64,000 nt of DNA from Arthrobacter liuii. Lineage in GTDB: Bacteria > Actinomycetota > Actinomycetes > Actinomycetales > Micrococcaceae. This document shows, one piece after another, positions 8,509 to 18,043 of this stretch (its first letter is position 1; every line of letters begins with the position of its first letter). The stretch covers positions 37,828 through 101,827 of the forward strand of contig NZ_BMFW01000012.1 in assembly GCF_014639275.1 (NCBI RefSeq). Direction: 5' to 3'. The translations under genes and the position numbers were made by a program. The notes beneath the pieces are model-generated. The model did not search any database and was not told the DNA's origin. It was given only the letters and a program-made list of their open reading frames with translations.

Positions 8509-9147
8509 ATGCCGGAACAGCACAACACGCCCGCCACCGGATGGATCCCTGCCTGGGCAGACCTTCAGGAACGCTCCATCGACCCCATCAACGCGGGTTT
8601 CGTCGTGGAGGGCGGCCTGGGACAAGCGGGTGGGGGCAGGGAGTACGTCTCGGCCTGGCCAGGCAGGGACGCGCAGGAGCTTGCGGCCAGGGCCGCAGAC
8701 GAGCCTGGGGTGCGGCTCACGCTGCTATGCGCTGACGCCGCCACAGATGCTCCAGCCCCGGACGGGCTCGCCCCGGTGTCCGAGAGGGTGCTGCTCATGG
8801 CCCCGACGGCCGAACTGAACACGGGGGCGGAACTGCCTGAAAACTCGCAGGTGGCCCTGGCACCCATGGAGACGTACGACGCCGTCGAAATCACTGTCTT
8901 TGACCATCCCGTGGCCAAGGGACGGATCCAGGTGCGGGACGACTTCGCGGCCGTGGCCATCACGGAACTCCCGGAAGGACCTGACAAGGAGGCGTTCGAA
9001 CGGGGCCTTTTCGCTGCCATGGCCGAGGAGGCGTTCCTCCATGGCGCGGAGTACCTGCACATGGTGGTTGAGCCGGATGCTGCTGCCCCCTACGAGGCAT
9101 CCGGCTGGGCCGTCGCGGGCCGTCTCCTGGGCTTCGAAAAGAACTGA
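8509..9147 (+). CDS. hypothetical protein with GNAT-like C-terminal half
   Basis: 212 residues from ATG 8509, with AGGAAC 5 nt upstream; the longer frame to 8437 is rejected. The N-terminal half carries ARAADEPGVRLTLLC and a predicted alpha/beta pattern. The C-terminal half (about 135-212) resembles the acetyl-CoA-binding end of GNAT proteins: DFAAVAITEL, then an amphipathic helix, then a hydrophobic strand and YEASGWAVAGRLLGFE, which resembles the GNAT motif near the active-site Tyr. The similarity is weak, so an acetyltransferase role is only a possibility. Confidence 0.55.
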   Translation: MPEQHNTPATGWIPAWADLQERSIDPINAGFVVEGGLGQAGGGREYVSAWPGRDAQELAARAADEPGVRLTLLCADAATDAPAPDGLAPVSERVLLMAPTAELNTGAELPENSQVALAPMETYDAVEITVFDHPVAKGRIQVRDDFAAVAITELPEGPDKEAFERGLFAAMAEEAFLHGAEYLHMVVEPDAAAPYEASGWAVAGRLLGFEKN

Positions 9148-9256
9148 CGACGGCGGTTCAGCCCACCCCACGGCGGGCGGCTGGGCAGCTGTCGATTCCA
9201 GCGGAACCGCAGGGTTCTCTATTCCGGCGCGGAACAACCACTTCTAGGATCGAATC

Positions 9257-9432
9257 ATGGTTGCACCTCGGAGAGCCGTGCTCCGTGACTGGCGTGGTGA
9301 CGCTTTGCGGGTCTGGTGCGACGCCTTCCGGGTCCACCGGCAGGGCCAGGAGGCGATCCGCGCCCGGCAGCCAGAGCGGCTGGCGACCCGGGCTGGTTCA
9401 CCGCGCAGATCCGGGAATTCGATGAAGGCTAG
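9257..9432 (+). pseudogene. short hypothetical ORF, frameshifted
   Basis: ATG 9257 opens a basic 43-residue stretch (RVWCDAFRVHRQGQEAIRAR). Adding one G near 9383 (GGCGACC to GGCGGACC) continues it as ADPGWFTAQIREFDEG and a TAG at 9430-9432. That stop shares CTAG with the stop of the convergent NADH dehydrogenase gene, a typical arrangement for genuine convergent ends. The restored product is about 58 residues, family unknown. Confidence 0.35.
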
Positions 9433-10670
9433 TCCGGCCTGCCTACCACCACCTGGGACGGGCTGTGGGTGACATAGCCGTTTGCCCAGGAAAACAGCGC
9501 CCTGACTTTCTGCTGGAATCCGGGCAGCAGGGCAAGGTGGACTGCCAGCCAGGACACGAAGGCCAGGGGGCCCTGCAGTTGCAGGCGCTGGGGCCCCAAC
9601 TCCGCGACGGCTGCGCCACGGCCCACCATGGCCATGTACCCCTTGTCGCGGTAGCGGAAGGGCTCCCGCACACCGCCGGTAAGGTCCGCATAGATGTTGC
9701 GGGCAGCCCATTTACCGGACTGCTGGGCCACCGACCCAAGCTGCGGCAGCTTGTTCCCCCCGGCATCTGTGATGTTGGCGGAATCCCCCAGAACGTAGAC
9801 GCCGTCCAGGTCGGGTGCTGTCAGGTCGGGTTGCACGTCCACCCTGCCGCCCTTGCCCTGCTTCAGGCCGGACTCGGTGATGATCCGCCCGGCCTGCAGG
9901 CCCCCGGCCCACACCACGATCCGGGCAGGGATGACGGTCCCGTCCTTCAGGGTCACTCCGTCGGGGCGGACTTCCCCCACGGGCTGGCCCATGTGCAGCT
10001 GCACGCCCAGTTTTGTCAGGCGGTCCCGCGCATACTTCTGCGACTTCTCCGAAAAAGCTGCAAGCACGTTCGGCACCATGTCCACCAGGTGAACGTGGCA
10101 GCGGGCGGCCAGTCCGGGCGAGAAGTACTTTGGCACGAGGTACTTGACGTTTTCGGCCAGCGCGCCGGCGGTTTCCACGCCGGTGGGGCCGCCGCCCACC
10201 ACAATGACGTCAGCCCCCACTGCAGGCTCGCGGTCGGCCTCGTCCATGACAGCGGTGATGGCCGAACTCAGACGGGTTGCATCCGCCACGGAGTACAGGG
10301 GGTAGGCGTGCTCATCGGCGCCGGGGGTGTTGAAGAAGTTCGGCACGGCACCGGTGGCGATGACCAGGAACTGCGCCCGGTAGCTGGAGCCGTCGGTGGT
10401 CGTGACGGTGCGGTTGGTCGCATCTATGGCGGTCACCTCCGCCGTCAGGACCCGGACATTGTTGATCCTGCGAAACTCCGACCGGAGCGGCCGGGTCACC
10501 GTGGAGACGCCAATCTGGGAGGCAGCCACTTGGTAGAGGAGCGGCTGGAACTGTTGGTAGTTGTTGGCATCGAGCAGCAGCACCCGGACGCCTTTGCGGC
10601 CCAACTCCTCAGCCGCCGCTTTTCCGGCAAATCCGCCGCCAACCACGATGACCTGATATGAATCGTCCAT
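9429..10670 (-). CDS. type II NADH dehydrogenase-like FAD-dependent oxidoreductase
   Basis: 413 residues from ATG 10670, with GGAGGGG about 12 nt upstream. Two Rossmann signatures are present: VVGGGFAG (9-16) for FAD and VVGGGPTGVE (157-166) for NAD(P)H. A GDSAN motif near 300 closes the FAD site, and a hydrophobic/aromatic C-terminus (GPLAFVSWLAVHLALLPG) resembles the membrane-anchoring helices of NDH-2. NDH-2 enzymes pass electrons from NADH to menaquinone without pumping protons, at the inner face of the membrane. It starts divergently from the coiled-coil protein gene at 10804. Confidence 0.85.
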   Translation of the reverse strand: MDDSYQVIVVGGGFAGKAAAEELGRKGVRVLLLDANNYQQFQPLLYQVAASQIGVSTVTRPLRSEFRRINNVRVLTAEVTAIDATNRTVTTTDGSSYRAQFLVIATGAVPNFFNTPGADEHAYPLYSVADATRLSSAITAVMDEADREPAVGADVIVVGGGPTGVETAGALAENVKYLVPKYFSPGLAARCHVHLVDMVPNVLAAFSEKSQKYARDRLTKLGVQLHMGQPVGEVRPDGVTLKDGTVIPARIVVWAGGLQAGRIITESGLKQGKGGRVDVQPDLTAPDLDGVYVLGDSANITDAGGNKLPQLGSVAQQSGKWAARNIYADLTGGVREPFRYRDKGYMAMVGRGAAVAELGPQRLQLQGPLAFVSWLAVHLALLPGFQQKVRALFSWANGYVTHSPSQVVVGRPD

Positions 10671-10803
10671 TCGAGCAACATACCCCTCCCGGCGGGTGAG
10701 CAACAGGGTGCCTTTGCCACTGCCGCTGCGGCGGCCGTTTTGCCGCGGCTCGGGGCGGGGCAAACCTGCCGAACGGAGGTTCGCGGGCACCTAAGATGGC
10801 GGC

Positions 10804-11838
10804 ATGGAAGACGAAGCCCTGGCGGACATTGCCGACCGGCTGTATGCCGGGTCGCTGGACGACTTCGTTGCGGCCCGTGCCGCAGCGGCCAAGGAACTTG
10901 CACGCCAGGACAAGGATCTGGCGGCAGCGGTCCGCGGCCTGCCGAAGCCTTCCGTAGCCGCGTGGGCCATCAACATGCTTGCCCGCCATCGGCAGGACGT
11001 GCTGGCGGGGCTGGGTGAGCTTGGGTCCCGGATGCGGGCAGCCCAGGACTCGCTGGACGCCCCTGCCCTCCGGGAGCTGGGCCGGGAGCGGCGCATCATG
11101 CTGGCGGACGCCGTCGACACTGCCAAGTCTGTTGCCCGGGAGCAGGGCCGCTCAATCAGCGACGCAATGGCTTCCGACGTCGAGGAGTCCCTCAGGGCAC
11201 TGACAGCGGACGAGGGTGCGGCCAGCGCCGTTGGCAGCGGGCGGCTGTTGAAAGTCGTGTCCGCCGACGGCGTCAACGACGTCGACCTGGACGGGGTGGT
11301 GGCCCTCCCGGGGCTGCTCCCGGCGACGCCATCCGTCCGCCCCCTCACCGCTCCTCCGCACGACCTGAAGCCAGGAGCGTCCAAGACGCCGGGGCCGAGG
11401 TCAATTGGGCCTAAGTCAACAACGCCGGGGGCGGCAACGGCCAGGACGCGAACGACGGCGGAGGACAGCTCCGAGCCAAAGCCCACCAAGCCCCGGCTTG
11501 AGGCAGTGCGGCAGGGTCCGCGGCTTGCCTCGCCGCCGGCACTGGAGCGGGCTAGGGCCGCCCTGGCAGAGGCCCGGGCGGCGGAAGAGGAGGCCTTGCG
11601 GCTGGCAGGTGAACTGCAGGAACAAGAAGAACGGATGCGCGCGGAAATCGCGGAACTCCAGCAGCAGGCGGTTGAGCTGCGGACCCGGCTTAGTGCCACC
11701 GAAGAAAGCCTGGACCGGTCCCGCAAGCGGCTTGCCGCAACCTCCGCGGAAGCGAAACAAGCCGTACGGGCGCCAGGCAAAGCCGGCCGCACGGCCATGC
11801 TGGCGCAGGAACGCGTACTCCGGCTGGGCAACAACTGA
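10804..11838 (+). CDS. hypothetical coiled-coil protein
   Basis: 344 residues starting MEDEALADIADRLYAGSLDDF, with no signal peptide or membrane segment. Residues 1-160 are helical with a conserved-looking LPKPSVAAWAINML segment. Residues 165-260 are Pro/Ala/Thr-rich and probably unstructured. Residues 265-335 form a long Glu/Arg/Gln-rich coiled coil. Such proteins occur in many Micrococcaceae as conserved hypotheticals. A scaffold or structural role is possible but unproven. Confidence 0.75.
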   Translation: MEDEALADIADRLYAGSLDDFVAARAAAAKELARQDKDLAAAVRGLPKPSVAAWAINMLARHRQDVLAGLGELGSRMRAAQDSLDAPALRELGRERRIMLADAVDTAKSVAREQGRSISDAMASDVEESLRALTADEGAASAVGSGRLLKVVSADGVNDVDLDGVVALPGLLPATPSVRPLTAPPHDLKPGASKTPGPRSIGPKSTTPGAATARTRTTAEDSSEPKPTKPRLEAVRQGPRLASPPALERARAALAEARAAEEEALRLAGELQEQEERMRAEIAELQQQAVELRTRLSATEESLDRSRKRLAATSAEAKQAVRAPGKAGRTAMLAQERVLRLGNN

Positions 11839-11910
11839 GGGACGCCGGCGCACCAGCCCAGGCGGAAATTGCCTCTCGCCCTTGGCGCCGGCGGGACCTA
11901 CTGTGGAGCT

Positions 11911-13005
11911 ATGGACGCCGCAGCAGCACATGCCTTTGCGATTCCTCCGGTATCAGTTCACCGGCCCACCACGGCCGTTGAAGACATCATCACCCTGGCG
12001 GCCGGCGTCTGGCTCCTCACTGGAACCTATGTTGACGGCTGGGCCCACAACAACCTCCGCGACCTCGAAACATTCTTCACTCCGTGGCATGCCATCCTCT
12101 ACTCGGGCTTCGCTGCCTGCGCTGTTTGGATTGCCGCCCTGACTTGGCGACGGCACGTCCCCGGCACCCGGTGGATGGAAGCGGTCCCCGCCGGCCACGG
12201 GACAGCGGCGGCAGGAGTCGTGCTCTTCCTGGCCTCCGGGATTGGCGACTTCGCCTGGCATTCGGTGTTCGGCATTGAGCAAAACATCAGTGCGCTGTTC
12301 AGCCCGTCCCATCTGGGGCTCGCCACCGGCGGCTTCCTCATCCTGGGCGCGCCGTTTTCCGCCGCCTGGCACGCGCCACAACGGCCGTGGCCACAACTGA
12401 TGCCGGCATTCGTGAGCGCCATGCTCGCCGGCATGGTTGCAGCGTTCATCCTGCAGGAGTTCGCGGTCTTCTCACGCCACGGACTCATCCAGACGTTCAC
12501 AACCGCTGCCGGGACACAGCCCGCGGTGACGGTCCCGACGTCGTCGAGCATCATGGTCTCCCTGGCAACGTTCCTCGTCTCCACGTTCGCGCTCTTCGTT
12601 CCAGTCCTTTTGCTGTCGCTGCGGTGGCGCCTGCACGCCGTGGTGCCCGCAGTCATGGTGCTGGTCCCCTCCGTAGCCCTGCAGATCATGGTTGCGCTGC
12701 GGGACGCGTGGCTCCTGCCGGTTGCCGTCGCCGGTTCCGTCCTCGTGGGGGCCGTGTGGGCGGTGGTGCGGCCTGCCCCTGGCCGTCCCGCGCGGCTCAT
12801 GACCGCCGCAGGACTCTCCCCGGTCGTATTCTGGGCCCCGTATTTCGCTGGCGTGGCGCTCCACGACGGCTCGCTCAGCTTCTCCCCGGAGGTCTGGAGC
12901 GGAACCCTCGTTTGGACCGGGCTGGGGATGCTTGCGCTGGCCGCGCTGACCCTGAAGGCTGTGCGGGCAGGGACAACTGCCACAGCGGAGGATTCAGCCC
13001 GCTGA
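11911..13005 (+). CDS. polytopic membrane protein of unknown function
   Basis: 364 residues from ATG 11911 (GGAG 5 nt upstream), 72 bp after the coiled-coil gene on the same strand. About eight hydrophobic segments spread over the whole length, with conserved-looking WAHNN, FFTPWHAILYSGF and FSPSHLGLA motifs containing histidines near membrane boundaries. These suggest a metal- or heme-binding or transport role, but no family is recognised. Confidence 0.75.
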   Translation: MDAAAAHAFAIPPVSVHRPTTAVEDIITLAAGVWLLTGTYVDGWAHNNLRDLETFFTPWHAILYSGFAACAVWIAALTWRRHVPGTRWMEAVPAGHGTAAAGVVLFLASGIGDFAWHSVFGIEQNISALFSPSHLGLATGGFLILGAPFSAAWHAPQRPWPQLMPAFVSAMLAGMVAAFILQEFAVFSRHGLIQTFTTAAGTQPAVTVPTSSSIMVSLATFLVSTFALFVPVLLLSLRWRLHAVVPAVMVLVPSVALQIMVALRDAWLLPVAVAGSVLVGAVWAVVRPAPGRPARLMTAAGLSPVVFWAPYFAGVALHDGSLSFSPEVWSGTLVWTGLGMLALAALTLKAVRAGTTATAEDSAR

Positions 13006-13205
13006 TTCGCCTGAAGAGATACCACGATGTGCCCAGCGAACGGGCGCACTCTTCTTCGTGTCCGGCGACCTGCCCCGTGATGTGGAGCAACTGCATCGGG
13101 TACTTACTTCCGAAAGATGCAGTTCACCAGGCCGCCACGACAGGTCAACTACTGATTAGTAACTTGAGAGCTCCTGTTGAGACCCCAACCTTAAGAGGCC
13201 CCACA

Positions 13206-14905
13206 ATGAGCTCTAAAACTAACGGGTGCGTCCTCACGACGGCCGCGGCCCGGCACCGCCGCGCGGCTGTCGCCGCGCTGGCAGTGTCACTCCCCTTCGC
13301 ATTCCTTGCCCCGGCCGGCGCCTCCACCGCGGCGCCCACCGCCCCGGCACCGGACCAGCAGGCTGCCGCACCATCACAGTCCGCCCATCTCGACCTCGGG
13401 GCGCAGGACTTGCCCGAGACGCGCACCGTGACCACCCTGGCCCCCGGCCTGACCCGGACCGCCATCACCCGCGGCGAGCCCAACCAGGACTTCTTCTGGA
13501 CTGCTGAAGTGGCCGTCCCGTCCACCTCACCGGACCCCGATGCCCCTGCGTCGGCCCTCTCCACCCAGGCACAGGCCCAGATGGTTGCCGACAAGCTCAA
13601 CACCGCCGGCGTCACTGCCCGGGTGGAGCACGTACAGTCACCCAGCTGGCCGACGCCGGCGGCGACCTCGGCTACCGGGTCCGCGCCGGACAGTTCACCG
13701 CAAAGGCCGATGGAGCCGCCACCGTGAACCAGATCAAGGCGGCCGGCTACAAATCCTCCGTCATCTACACCGGCTGGGACGGCGACGCCGGCTCCAGCGA
13801 GGATGACCGCGGGCCTTGGAACCTGCAGGTACTGACCATCGACCCGAAGGAATTCCGCGGCGACCTCACGTCGTCGTTCGGCCCGAACCTCGAAGACCGC
13901 GAGACCACCAGCTCACTCGCCGCTGCTGCCGGTGCCCTGGCCGCGACAAACGGCGGTTACTTTGTCATGGACCCCAAGGCAGGAGCGCCCGGCGATCCCG
14001 CAGGCGCAGCAGTCCACGACGGCAAGGTCCTCAGCGAACCCGTCGGCGACCGCCCCGCCCTGGTCATCGACAAGAACAGCACCTCCATCCAGCGCCTGCA
14101 CTGGCACGGCTCCGTGACCGGCACTGGGCAGGCTAAAGAACTTCCCCTGGACGGGATCAACCGCGTGCCCGGGCTCATCCGTAACTGCGGCGGCACCGAC
14201 GACACCCCCACCAACCTTCCGCTGCACGACTTCACCTGCACGGACGCGGACGAGATCGTCGCCTTCACCCCCGAATTTGGTCCCACAACGCCTTCAGGGC
14301 CCGGACTCGAAGTCCTCCTTGACGCCCATGGCACCGTTACCTCGGTCAACCACACCCGCGGCGCCGCTGTCCCAGCAGGCGGACAAACCCTGCAGGCCAT
14401 CGGTGCAGACGCGGACAAACTCGCCGCCCTGGCCGTCCCGGGTGCCAAACTGAAAGTCGACACCGACCTGCTCAACGAGGGCGGTAAGGCCTTGAAGACC
14501 GGCGCCACCACGGATGTCGTCAACGGCGGCCCGACCCTGGTCCAAAACGGCCAGCTCAACGTCACCGCCCGCCGCGACGGCATCGTCCGCACCAATGACA
14601 GCAACAGCTTCTTCTATGGCTGGGTTCACAAGCGCAACCCCCGCACCATCGCCGGCACCGACGCCCAGGGCCGCACCCTGCTCGTCACCGCAGACGGCCG
14701 CCAGACCACCAGCCTTGGCCTGAGCATCAAAGAATCAGCCGACGTCGCCCGTTCCCTGGGAATGGTCAACGCCATCAACCTCGACGACGGCGGCGGCTCC
14801 ACCACCATGGTCCAAGGCAGCAAGGTGGTGAACTCACCCTCCGACGCCACCGGCGAACGCCCGGTGGGCGACGCCCTCCTCGTACTGCCCGGCCGCAAGC
14901 AGTAA
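13206..14905 (+). pseudogene. secreted SPOR plus phosphodiester glycosidase (NAGPA-domain) protein with one frameshift
   Basis: ATG 13206 opens a Sec signal peptide (RRAAVAALAVSLPFAFLAPAGA) and a Pro/Ala linker, then a SPOR-like domain that breaks near 13637. As read the first frame stops at 13727. Adding one G (CAGTC to CAGGTC) continues it as VTQLADAGGDLGYRVRAGQF and into the long frame from 13724. That part carries the NAGPA domain (NGGYF, YGWVHKRNPRTIAG and the C-terminal NLDDGGGSTTM), which cleaves sugar phosphodiesters. The full product is about 566 residues. It could be a sequence error in a working gene. A decayed glycerophosphodiesterase gene follows. Confidence 0.7.
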
Positions 14906-14953
14906 CCCCGCGCAGGCCGGACGCACACCCATTTCAACAATCCTGGAGAACCC

Positions 14954-15403
14954 ATGAAGTCTTCCCCAGTTCCCCGGCCAGCAGGCCTCTCCCGGCGCGA
15001 AGATGCCGACCCTCGCCGAAGTGTTTGATCTCGCCAACCGTTACCCGGCCAGCCTGGCAACCGCACCGTGGCACTGACCAACAAAGACTTCCTGCAGGCC
15101 GGCCAGCCGGGCAAATCGCCCTGGCTCGGCGGCATCGACTCGGACGACTTCGGCGGGGACCTGGTGGACGCCGGCTGCGTCCCCTACGTGACCGCAGACA
15201 TGGTGACCCGCGCCCACGCCAAGGGCATGCAGGTCATCCCCTGGACGGTCGATGACAAGCCGTCCATGCGCAAGCCCATGGACGACGGGGTCGACGGCGT
15301 CATCACCGACTACCCGGACAAGCTGCGGAAAGTCCTGGCGGAACGGTCCCTCAAGCTGCCCAAGCAGTACACCCTGGAACCCGGCATGTCAGCAGCGAGC
15401 TGA
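14954..15403 (+). pseudogene. glycerophosphodiester phosphodiesterase remnant
   Basis: The region keeps pieces of a GlpQ/GDPD-type enzyme in different frames: an ATG start at 14954, then AKMPTLAEVFDLANR (catalytic-barrel PTLxEVF motif), then the C-terminal third from 15068 with AHAKGMQVIPWTVDD and DGVDGVITDYPDKL. The N-terminal HRG active-site motif and the middle of the barrel are missing, so about half of a usual 350-380-residue enzyme is gone through internal deletions. An intact copy would be secreted and release glycerol phosphate from phospholipid head groups, fitting the glycosidase just upstream. Confidence 0.65.
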
Positions 15404-15581
15404 TCACGGAAGAGGCGCGCCCTTTGCCGGGGCTCGCCTTGCTCGTGCCCGGAATCCTGGACCGTCGCCCTGGCCGAAGGCCAACGATTGTGTGGGGGTA
15501 TCCCTGAGTCCAGGTGCCGCTGGGAAGCAACACGCGGTGCCCATTCCCAGGAATGTCAGACCCCGGTTGCAGACTGGATTT

Positions 15582-15767
15582 ATGGAAAACCAAGCTGTAC
15601 AGGAATTTCACGTAACGTACTTCGACGCCGACTGTGGCCGGGCCCGCTCTGAGGTCTTTGACACGCTGGAAGAGGCCGAGCGTTTCGCAAGCAGGCACTG
15701 CCACGGTGAGGACAGTTGGGCCGTTGTGGATGCCGTGACCGTGGAGCGCGTCCGGGCCGCTGCCTAG
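15582..15767 (+). CDS. small conserved-looking hypothetical protein
   Basis: 61 residues from ATG 15582 (MENQAVQEFHVTYFDADCGR), acidic, with a predicted beta-hairpin then helix (TLEEAERFASRHC) and a C-terminal strand-helix (WAVVDAVTVERVRAAA). Codons are GC-ended as in the neighbours. Longer upstream frame sequence runs through the glycerophosphodiesterase remnant and is not used. No family is recognised. Confidence 0.6.
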   Translation: MENQAVQEFHVTYFDADCGRARSEVFDTLEEAERFASRHCHGEDSWAVVDAVTVERVRAAA

Positions 15768-15923
15768 GCGGTACTCAGCTCACTGCAACAGGCCGCAATA
15801 ACGTGTCAGCGGGCGGTTAAGAGCATCGGCCCGCGCTGCCTGGCAAGGTGCAGGCGGCGCGGGCGGACGTTGCTTTGGCGGTTGGTGGCCACCCAAGGGT
15901 TGGGCAGGTACCGCCGCCGCGGG

Positions 15924-16769
15924 TTAGGCGAAGTCGGAGACCGCGGGATCAGCCCCGATGCGGCCTTCGCCGCTCGCGGTCCGGTCCAGGTTGTTGATGG
16001 CTTCCACGTCCTCGGCGTCCAGGGACACCTCGAGTGCTGCGAAGTTCTCCTTGATGCGGGACTCGGTCACGGACTTGGGGATGACCACGTTGCCGATCGC
16101 GAGGTGCCAGGCGATAACCACCTGGGCAGGGGTGGCCTGGTGCTTGGCAGCGATGGACGCGACGGCAGGATCCTGCAGCAGGTCCCCGCCCTGGCCCAGC
16201 GGAGACCATGCCTGGGTCAGGATGCCCTTGGCGGCTCCGAACTCACGCAGTTCACGCTGGCTGAAGTAGGGGTGCAGCTCGATCTGGTGGATGGCCGGAA
16301 CCACACCCGTTTCGTCGATGAGGCGCTGCAGGCCCTCGGCGGTGAAGTTGGAGACGCCGATGGACTTGACCCTGCCGCGCTTCTGAAGCTCGATCAGCGC
16401 CTTCCAGGTGTCAACGTACTTGTCCTGTTTGGGCTGCATCCAGTGGATCAGGTAGAGGTCCAGCGTTTCGAGGCCAAGCCGGTCCATGGATTCCTCGAAG
16501 GCGGCGAGGGTCGACTCGTACCCCTGGTCCGCGTTCCACAGCTTGGTGGTGATGAAGATCTGTTCCGGGGTCAGGCCCGAGCTGGCGATGGCGCGGCCAA
16601 CGCCGGCCTCGTTGCCGTAGATCTTTGCCGTGTCGATGTGGCGGAAGCCTGCTTCGAATGCCTGGCGGACAACCTTTTCAGCCACGTCGTCCTCAACCTG
16701 CCACACACCGTAGCCAAGCTGGGGAATCGTGTTTCCGTCGTTGAAAGTCAAGGTAGGTGAAAGAGTCAT
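15924..16769 (-). CDS. aldo/keto reductase
   Basis: 281 residues from ATG 16769; an in-frame ATG at 16778 would add three residues. It shows the AKR TIM-barrel with the catalytic tetrad (numbered from the longer start): Asp49 in FRHIDTA, Tyr54 in KIYGNE, Lys79 in ITTKLW and His112 in LIHW. The NADPH-binding C-terminal motif VVIPKSV follows. It resembles 2,5-diketo-gluconate reductase-like AKR5 enzymes that reduce small aldehydes and ketones. The physiological substrate is unknown. It is transcribed alone. Confidence 0.9.
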   Translation of the reverse strand: MTLSPTLTFNDGNTIPQLGYGVWQVEDDVAEKVVRQAFEAGFRHIDTAKIYGNEAGVGRAIASSGLTPEQIFITTKLWNADQGYESTLAAFEESMDRLGLETLDLYLIHWMQPKQDKYVDTWKALIELQKRGRVKSIGVSNFTAEGLQRLIDETGVVPAIHQIELHPYFSQRELREFGAAKGILTQAWSPLGQGGDLLQDPAVASIAAKHQATPAQVVIAWHLAIGNVVIPKSVTESRIKENFAALEVSLDAEDVEAINNLDRTASGEGRIGADPAVSDFA

Positions 16770-16887
16770 GCTTTCCATCCTGCCAAACCTTCACCCCGAC
16801 AGGGCACGTTTCCGGCCGCTGTCAGCCAGCCGCTTAACCGCGATATTCACCCGCCGGATCGGGAATATTTCCGTGGTGCTGCCCCGG

Positions 16888-17331
16888 CTATTCGCCGCGA
16901 AGCTGCCTCTCGGCGTCGTCCACCTGCTGGAAGACGGCCTCAGCGCGGCGCCGCACCGACGCCGCACCTACCGGCACCGGCCCCACTGCGAGCCGAAGCA
17001 TCGCTGCCGCCTCGGCGGTAGTTGCCAGCGAATTTCCCGCTTTGGAAAGTGACCTGTGCACGTCCGCCAGGGCGGCCGGGATGTCCAGTCCGTCACTGGG
17101 CGCACGCCGCTGCGCCTCCATGCAGACCGCCCGGACACGCTGCAGAAGGGCAGTCAATTCGTTGGCAATGTCCACCAGCTCGCCGTACAGCTGGTCCTCT
17201 TCTACGCCTTCCAGCACCTGGTGGTAGCGGTCCAGTCCCCGGTGGAAGCGGTCGTGCGCGCGGCGCCACAACCCCTTGCCCAGTTCCACGTCATCCTTGC
17301 GCCCCTGCCTGGCGTCGCTGAAGAAGCCCAA
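16888..17331 (-). CDS. hypothetical protein downstream of bpa
   Basis: About 147 residues if translation starts at TTG 17331, eight bases past the bpa stop. This start gives the N-terminus MGFFSDARQGRKDD, whereas the frame upstream reads through bpa in another frame. The protein is all-helical and hydrophilic: RFHRGLDRYHQVLEG, a middle ANELTALLQRVRAVC helix and a C-terminal RRRAEAVFQQVDDAERQL. The close coupling to the proteasome activator gene suggests joint expression. Function unknown. The start codon is inferred. Confidence 0.65.
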   Translation of the reverse strand: MGFFSDARQGRKDDVELGKGLWRRAHDRFHRGLDRYHQVLEGVEEDQLYGELVDIANELTALLQRVRAVCMEAQRRAPSDGLDIPAALADVHRSLSKAGNSLATTAEAAAMLRLAVGPVPVGAASVRRRAEAVFQQVDDAERQLRGE

Positions 17332-17338
17332 GCGGAAC

Positions 17339-17965
17339 CTACAGGTACTGGCCCGGGCCGTGGTCCGGGTCCTCGCGCTGGCTGGGCCGTGCCGCGCCCC
17401 CGGGCCGTGCTCCGGCCGGCGCGCGCTGCGGCTCGCCGTTTTCACCAATCACGACGCCGGGCGCAATCATGGTGCCGGGCGGAAGCTGCCGCAGCTGCAG
17501 CTGTGCCGCGGCGTGTTCCCGGGCTGCGTTCTGGGCCGCGATGGCCGTCTGGATCCCATGGAACAGCCCCTCAAGCCAGCCCACCAGCTGGGCCTGGGCT
17601 ATCCTGAGCTCGGCATCGGAGGGTGTGGCCTCGTCGGAGAAGGGCAGGCTGATCCTGTCCAGCTCCGCTACGAGCTCAGGGGCCAGCCCGTCCTCAAGCT
17701 CCTTGATGGAGCGCGCGTGGATGGCGGCGAGCCTGCCCCTCGCGGCGTCGTCGAGCGGTGCCGACTTAACCTCCTCCAGGAGCTGCCGGATCATGGTGCC
17801 GATCCGCATCACCTTGGCAGGCTCGTCCACCAGATCCTGCAGGTTGCTGCCCCGCGGCCTGCCATCCCCGTCCGCCGGGCCCTGGACCGGAGCCTGGGTG
17901 TCGTCAACGGGAGTGCCTTCTACCGGGAGGTCCTCAGCTGCCTGAGTGTCTTTGGGATCGCTCAT
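17339..17965 (-). CDS. bpa: bacterial proteasome activator Bpa (PafE)
   Basis: 208 residues. An acidic disordered N-terminus (1-45) is followed by a four-helix bundle (about 46-165: QDLVDEPAKVMRIGTMIRQLLEEV, later AQLVGWLEGLFHG) that forms the dodecameric ring of Bpa/PafE. The C-terminus ends GQYL, the family's proteasome-docking tail related to HbYX motifs. Bpa opens the 20S proteasome gate without ATP and helps degrade unfolded proteins. The presence of Bpa supports an actinobacterial host with a proteasome. It overlaps no neighbour and leads a two-gene unit. Confidence 0.9.
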   Translation of the reverse strand: MSDPKDTQAAEDLPVEGTPVDDTQAPVQGPADGDGRPRGSNLQDLVDEPAKVMRIGTMIRQLLEEVKSAPLDDAARGRLAAIHARSIKELEDGLAPELVAELDRISLPFSDEATPSDAELRIAQAQLVGWLEGLFHGIQTAIAAQNAAREHAAAQLQLRQLPPGTMIAPGVVIGENGEPQRAPAGARPGGAARPSQREDPDHGPGQYL

Positions 17966-18043
17966 GCGTTCATACTCTCACGGCGCATCTGCCCGGGGCC
18001 CACTGGTGAAGCCATGTGGCAGGCTTGTCCGCTGCAGGCTCAA

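Noticed and set aside
9465..10661. 398-residue open frame antisense to the NADH dehydrogenase
   Set aside because: Fully covered by a well-supported gene, with no recognisable fold.
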